Of a DNA stretch of 64,000 nt, positions 61,828 to 64,000 are shown one piece after another. The DNA is from Arthrobacter sp. MAHUQ-56. Lineage in GTDB: Bacteria; Actinomycetota; Actinomycetes; Actinomycetales; Micrococcaceae. Positions within the stretch are counted from its first letter, which is position 1. Every line of letters begins with the position of its first letter. The DNA lies in assembly GCF_019710585.1 (NCBI RefSeq), contig NZ_JAIFZQ010000008.1, positions 62,001-126,000 of the forward strand. The letters run 5' to 3'. The notes under the pieces were generated by a model, which worked only from the letters and a program-made list of their open reading frames with translations, was not told the DNA's origin and did not search any database. The translations under genes were made by a program, and so were the position numbers.

Positions 61828-62529
61828 TCAGGCCACCTTCGGGTTGGTGTTTGCAGCGGGGCTGCCGCTGCCGGCAACTTTGACGATGGTGTTGACGTAG
61901 ATTCCCGGGGTCACCACGTTCTCGGGGTCCAGCCCGCCGGTGGGGACGATCTCGGAGACCTGGGCGATGGTGTGCTTCGCGGCAGCGGCCATGATCGGGC
62001 CGAAGTTCCGGGCGGTCTTGCGGTACACCAGGTTGCCCTTGCCGTCCGCCTTGAGGGCCTTGATCAGGGCGACGTCGGCGTGGATGGGGGTTTCGAAGAC
62101 CTGGCCACGGCCGTCGATGATCCGGGTTTCCTTGCCCTCGGCGAGCATGGTGCCGTACCCGGTGGGGGTGAAGAACCCGCCGATCCCGGCACCGGCGGCG
62201 CGGATGCGTTCGGCAAGGTTGCCCTGCGGCACCAGTTCGAGTTCGATCTCGCCGGCCTTGTACTTGGCGTCGAAGTGCCAGGAATCGGACTGCCGCGGGA
62301 AGGAGCAGATCATCTTCTTCACCCGGCCTTCCTTGATCAGCAGGGCCAGTCCCTGGTCGCCCTGGCCGGCGTTGTTGTTCACCACCGTCAGGTCCGTGGC
62401 GCCGCATTCGAGCAGCGCATCGATCAGTTCGAAGGGCTGGCCGGCGTTGCCGAACCCGCCGATCATCACGGTGGAACCGTCCTTGATCCCGGCTACGGCA
62501 GCCTGGACCGAGTCGACAAAGTTCAGCAT
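61828..62529 (-). CDS. pcaI: 3-oxoadipate CoA-transferase subunit A
   Basis: A 233-residue alpha subunit. The CoA-binding motif is VMIGGFGNAGQP (about 21-32). NNNAGQGDQGLALLI and GGFFTPTGYGTMLAEGKE are typical of the family. It forms a heterotetramer with PcaJ. It lies between pcaF and pcaJ with gaps of 3 and 1 bases, so all are one transcript. Confidence 0.94.
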   Translation of the reverse strand: MLNFVDSVQAAVAGIKDGSTVMIGGFGNAGQPFELIDALLECGATDLTVVNNNAGQGDQGLALLIKEGRVKKMICSFPRQSDSWHFDAKYKAGEIELELVPQGNLAERIRAAGAGIGGFFTPTGYGTMLAEGKETRIIDGRGQVFETPIHADVALIKALKADGKGNLVYRKTARNFGPIMAAAAKHTIAQVSEIVPTGGLDPENVVTPGIYVNTIVKVAGSGSPAANTNPKVA

Positions 62530-62532
62530 GGC

Positions 62533-63747
62533 TTATGCCTTTCCTGTGTTCTTTGCTGCGGAAGAAGTGACGTTTTCAAGCACGACGGCCAGGCCCTGGC
62601 CCACGCCGATGCAGATGGCGGCCACGCCCCAGCGTTCGCCGGAGGCCTGCAGGGACCGGGCAAGGGTGCCCAGGATCCGGGTCCCGGAGGCGCCGAGCGG
62701 GTGGCCCATGGCGATCGCGCCACCGTGCCGGTTCACAATAGCGGGGTCGATTCCCCACGCGTTGATGCACGCCAGGGACTGCGCGGCGAACGCTTCGTTC
62801 AGTTCGACGGCGCCCACCTGGTCCCAGCCGATGCCCGCCTTCGCGAGGGCCTTGTTCGCCGCCTCAACCGGCGCGTAGCCGAAATACTGCGGATCGTTCG
62901 CGTGCGCACCGCGCCCCGCGATGCGTGCCAGCGGGTCCAGCCCGAGCAGCCCCGCGGCAGCTTCGCTGCCCACCCAGGCCGCGGAGGCGCCGTCGGACAA
63001 CGGCGAAGCATTCCCTGCCGTGACCGTGCCGTCCTCGGCCCGGAAGACCGTTTTCAGCCCGGCCAGCTTCTCGGCCGAAGAGCCGGGGCGGATGCCCTCG
63101 TCGCGGACCAGGTCCGTCCCGGGAACCGGGGTGACGAGGTTGTCGTAGAAGCCCTCGTCCCAGGCGGCGGCGGACAGGTTGTGCGAGGCGGCGGCGAACT
63201 CGTCCTGCGCCTCGCGGGTCACGCCGTACTTCTCGCGGAGCCGCTCCGTGGCCTCGCCCAGGGAGATGGTCCATTCCTTGGGCATTGCCTTGTTCACCAG
63301 CCGCCAGCCCAGGGTGGTGGAGGCCAGGGTCATGTCCCCGGCCGGGTAGGGCTTCTCGGTCTTGGGCAGCACCCACGGGGCGCGGGACATCGACTCGGCG
63401 CCGCCCACCAGCATCAGGTCGGCGTCGCCGGCGTTGATTTGGCGGGACGCGATGATCGCCGCGTCCAGCGAGGACCCGCAGAGCCGGTTCACCGTGGTGC
63501 CGGGAATCGACACCGGCAGCCCGGCCAGCAAGGTGCCCATCCGGGCGATGTTGCGGTTCTCCTCACCGGCGCCGTTCGCGTTGCCGAACACCACCTCATC
63601 AATCCGTTCCGGATCAAGCGCCGGGGCGCGCTTCACGGATTCCCTGATCACGTGCGCGGCAAGGTCGTCGGGGCGGACGGCGGCAAGGCCGGAGCCGAAC
63701 TTGCCGAACGGGGTGCGCACGGCGTCGTACACAAAAGCCTGGTTCAT
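62533..63747 (-). CDS. pcaF: beta-ketoadipyl-CoA thiolase
   Basis: A 404-residue thiolase that splits 3-oxoadipyl-CoA into succinyl-CoA and acetyl-CoA. The nucleophile is C90 in NRLCGSSLDA, with the histidine in MGHPLGASGTR and the second cysteine in AAICIGVGQG. Its ATG overlaps the preceding pcaC stop (ATGA). Confidence 0.95.
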   Translation of the reverse strand: MNQAFVYDAVRTPFGKFGSGLAAVRPDDLAAHVIRESVKRAPALDPERIDEVVFGNANGAGEENRNIARMGTLLAGLPVSIPGTTVNRLCGSSLDAAIIASRQINAGDADLMLVGGAESMSRAPWVLPKTEKPYPAGDMTLASTTLGWRLVNKAMPKEWTISLGEATERLREKYGVTREAQDEFAAASHNLSAAAWDEGFYDNLVTPVPGTDLVRDEGIRPGSSAEKLAGLKTVFRAEDGTVTAGNASPLSDGASAAWVGSEAAAGLLGLDPLARIAGRGAHANDPQYFGYAPVEAANKALAKAGIGWDQVGAVELNEAFAAQSLACINAWGIDPAIVNRHGGAIAMGHPLGASGTRILGTLARSLQASGERWGVAAICIGVGQGLAVVLENVTSSAAKNTGKA

Positions 63748-64000
63748 GATTCCTCTGGTTCTCCGGGATTCCGGTGGGTGCTGTCGATTACTGTGTTGTC
63801 CATTTCATGGAAGACCTGCTGGGCGGTCTTGAAGGCGGTGTTGGCGGAGGGGACTCCGCAGTAGATGGCGGTCTGCAGCAGGATTTCCTTGATCTCGTCC
63901 CTGCTGAGGCCGTTGCGGAGGGCGGCGCGGATATGCATGGCCAGCTCCTCCCAGTGGCCGTGGGCCACCATGGCGGTGATCGTGACGGCGGAACGCATCT
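63744..64000 (-). CDS. pcaC: 4-carboxymuconolactone decarboxylase, C-terminal part (cut by window end)
   Basis: The visible 85 residues (RSAVTITAMVAHGHWEELAMHI, then GLSRDEIKEILLQTAIYCGVPSANTAF) are the C-terminal two thirds of the CMD fold, with the conserved H-W-E and YCG(V)P residues. The family is about 125-135 residues, so the N-terminus is outside. In many actinobacteria this domain is fused to the enol-lactonase (PcaL); that cannot be decided here. Confidence 0.9.
   Translation of the reverse strand, partial: MRSAVTITAMVAHGHWEELAMHIRAALRNGLSRDEIKEILLQTAIYCGVPSANTAFKTAQQVFHEMDNTVIDSTHRNPGEPEES

Noticed and set aside
61690..63864. 724-codon open frame on the plus strand opposite pcaI and pcaF
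   Set aside because: The minus-strand genes have intact catalytic motifs and operon overlaps; the plus frame shows no family pattern or ribosome site.
1..64000. tRNA, rRNA, CRISPR arrays and insertion sequences
   Set aside because: I read both strands for tRNA arms, regularly spaced repeats and transposase motifs and saw none; a covariance search would be needed to exclude small RNAs.

Overview
The window is about 64 kb of high-GC actinobacterial chromosome. The gene set (split PntA1/A2/B transhydrogenase, PucR next to ald, pca/pob aromatic catabolism, many TetR and IclR regulators, mycobacterial-style leaderless promoters) fits the Micrococcaceae, most likely Arthrobacter or Pseudarthrobacter. 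That assignment is an inference from content; no rRNA is present. I saw no tRNA, transposase, prophage or CRISPR array. Most of the region reads as ordinary core and catabolic chromosome.

Layout. 1-5.5 kb: mannitol uptake and oxidation (mtlD partial, fused mtlA EIICBA), a TetR regulator and a divergent PTS enzyme I around a shared 15-bp palindrome. 5.5-6.8 kb: an antitoxin-like HTH protein coupled to an alpha/beta hydrolase. 6.8-10.5 kb: PucR regulator, divergent alanine dehydrogenase, and a Gfo/Idh/MocA oxidoreductase. 10.6-16.6 kb: a four-gene oligopeptide-type ABC importer with a double ATPase. 17-21.4 kb: TetR with FMN reductase, a lipoprotein, an aminotransferase, a universal stress protein and a small membrane protein. 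21.4-25.8 kb: branched-chain 2-oxoacid dehydrogenase operon (E1alpha, E1beta, E2) ending in a PAP2-type membrane phosphatase. 25.9-30.3 kb: a HisC-type aminotransferase and a holin-like membrane protein diverging from one palindromic promoter, a secreted GH25-like protein, and a WXG100-like protein coupled to a serine hydrolase. 30.4-35.6 kb: purB, histidine phosphatase, Ser/Thr kinase, MarR regulator, GNAT acetyltransferase, thioesterase. 35.8-39.8 kb: binding-protein/ATPase/double-permease ABC importer. 39.9-47.5 kb: FAD monooxygenase and TetR, pobA with an IclR regulator and an AAHS transporter, FUSC exporter, ACT membrane protein, HPP protein. 47.6-53 kb: an operon of ACS-type MFS transporter, GntR regulator, hydantoin-racemase-like protein, hydantoinase-like protein and a maleate-isomerase/arylmalonate-decarboxylase-like protein. 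53-56.8 kb: lipid kinase and pntA1-A2-B. 56.9-64 kb: shikimate/quinate dehydrogenase and transporter, two IclR regulators, and pcaJ-I-F-C (last gene cut by the window end).

How it works together. The 40-64 kb half funnels aromatic and alicyclic acids (4-hydroxybenzoate through PobA, shikimate/quinate through the AroE-like enzyme) to protocatechuate and the beta-ketoadipate pathway. The 22-26 kb and 35.8-39.8 kb blocks handle branched-chain acids and an ABC-imported solute.

The least ordinary unit is the 47.6-53 kb cassette. Its hydantoin-racemase homologue has Ala and Gly at the two positions where the family carries catalytic cysteines. Its last enzyme has a Gly-Thr-Ser / Tyr / single-Cys arrangement like arylmalonate decarboxylase rather than the two-cysteine maleate isomerases. 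Its promoter carries a textbook -35/-10 with two TTGGGATCCCAA palindromes over the start site. A second theme is leaderless transcription: at least twelve genes have a TAnnnT box exactly 6 or 7 nt before the start codon, including one divergent pair that shares a single palindrome.
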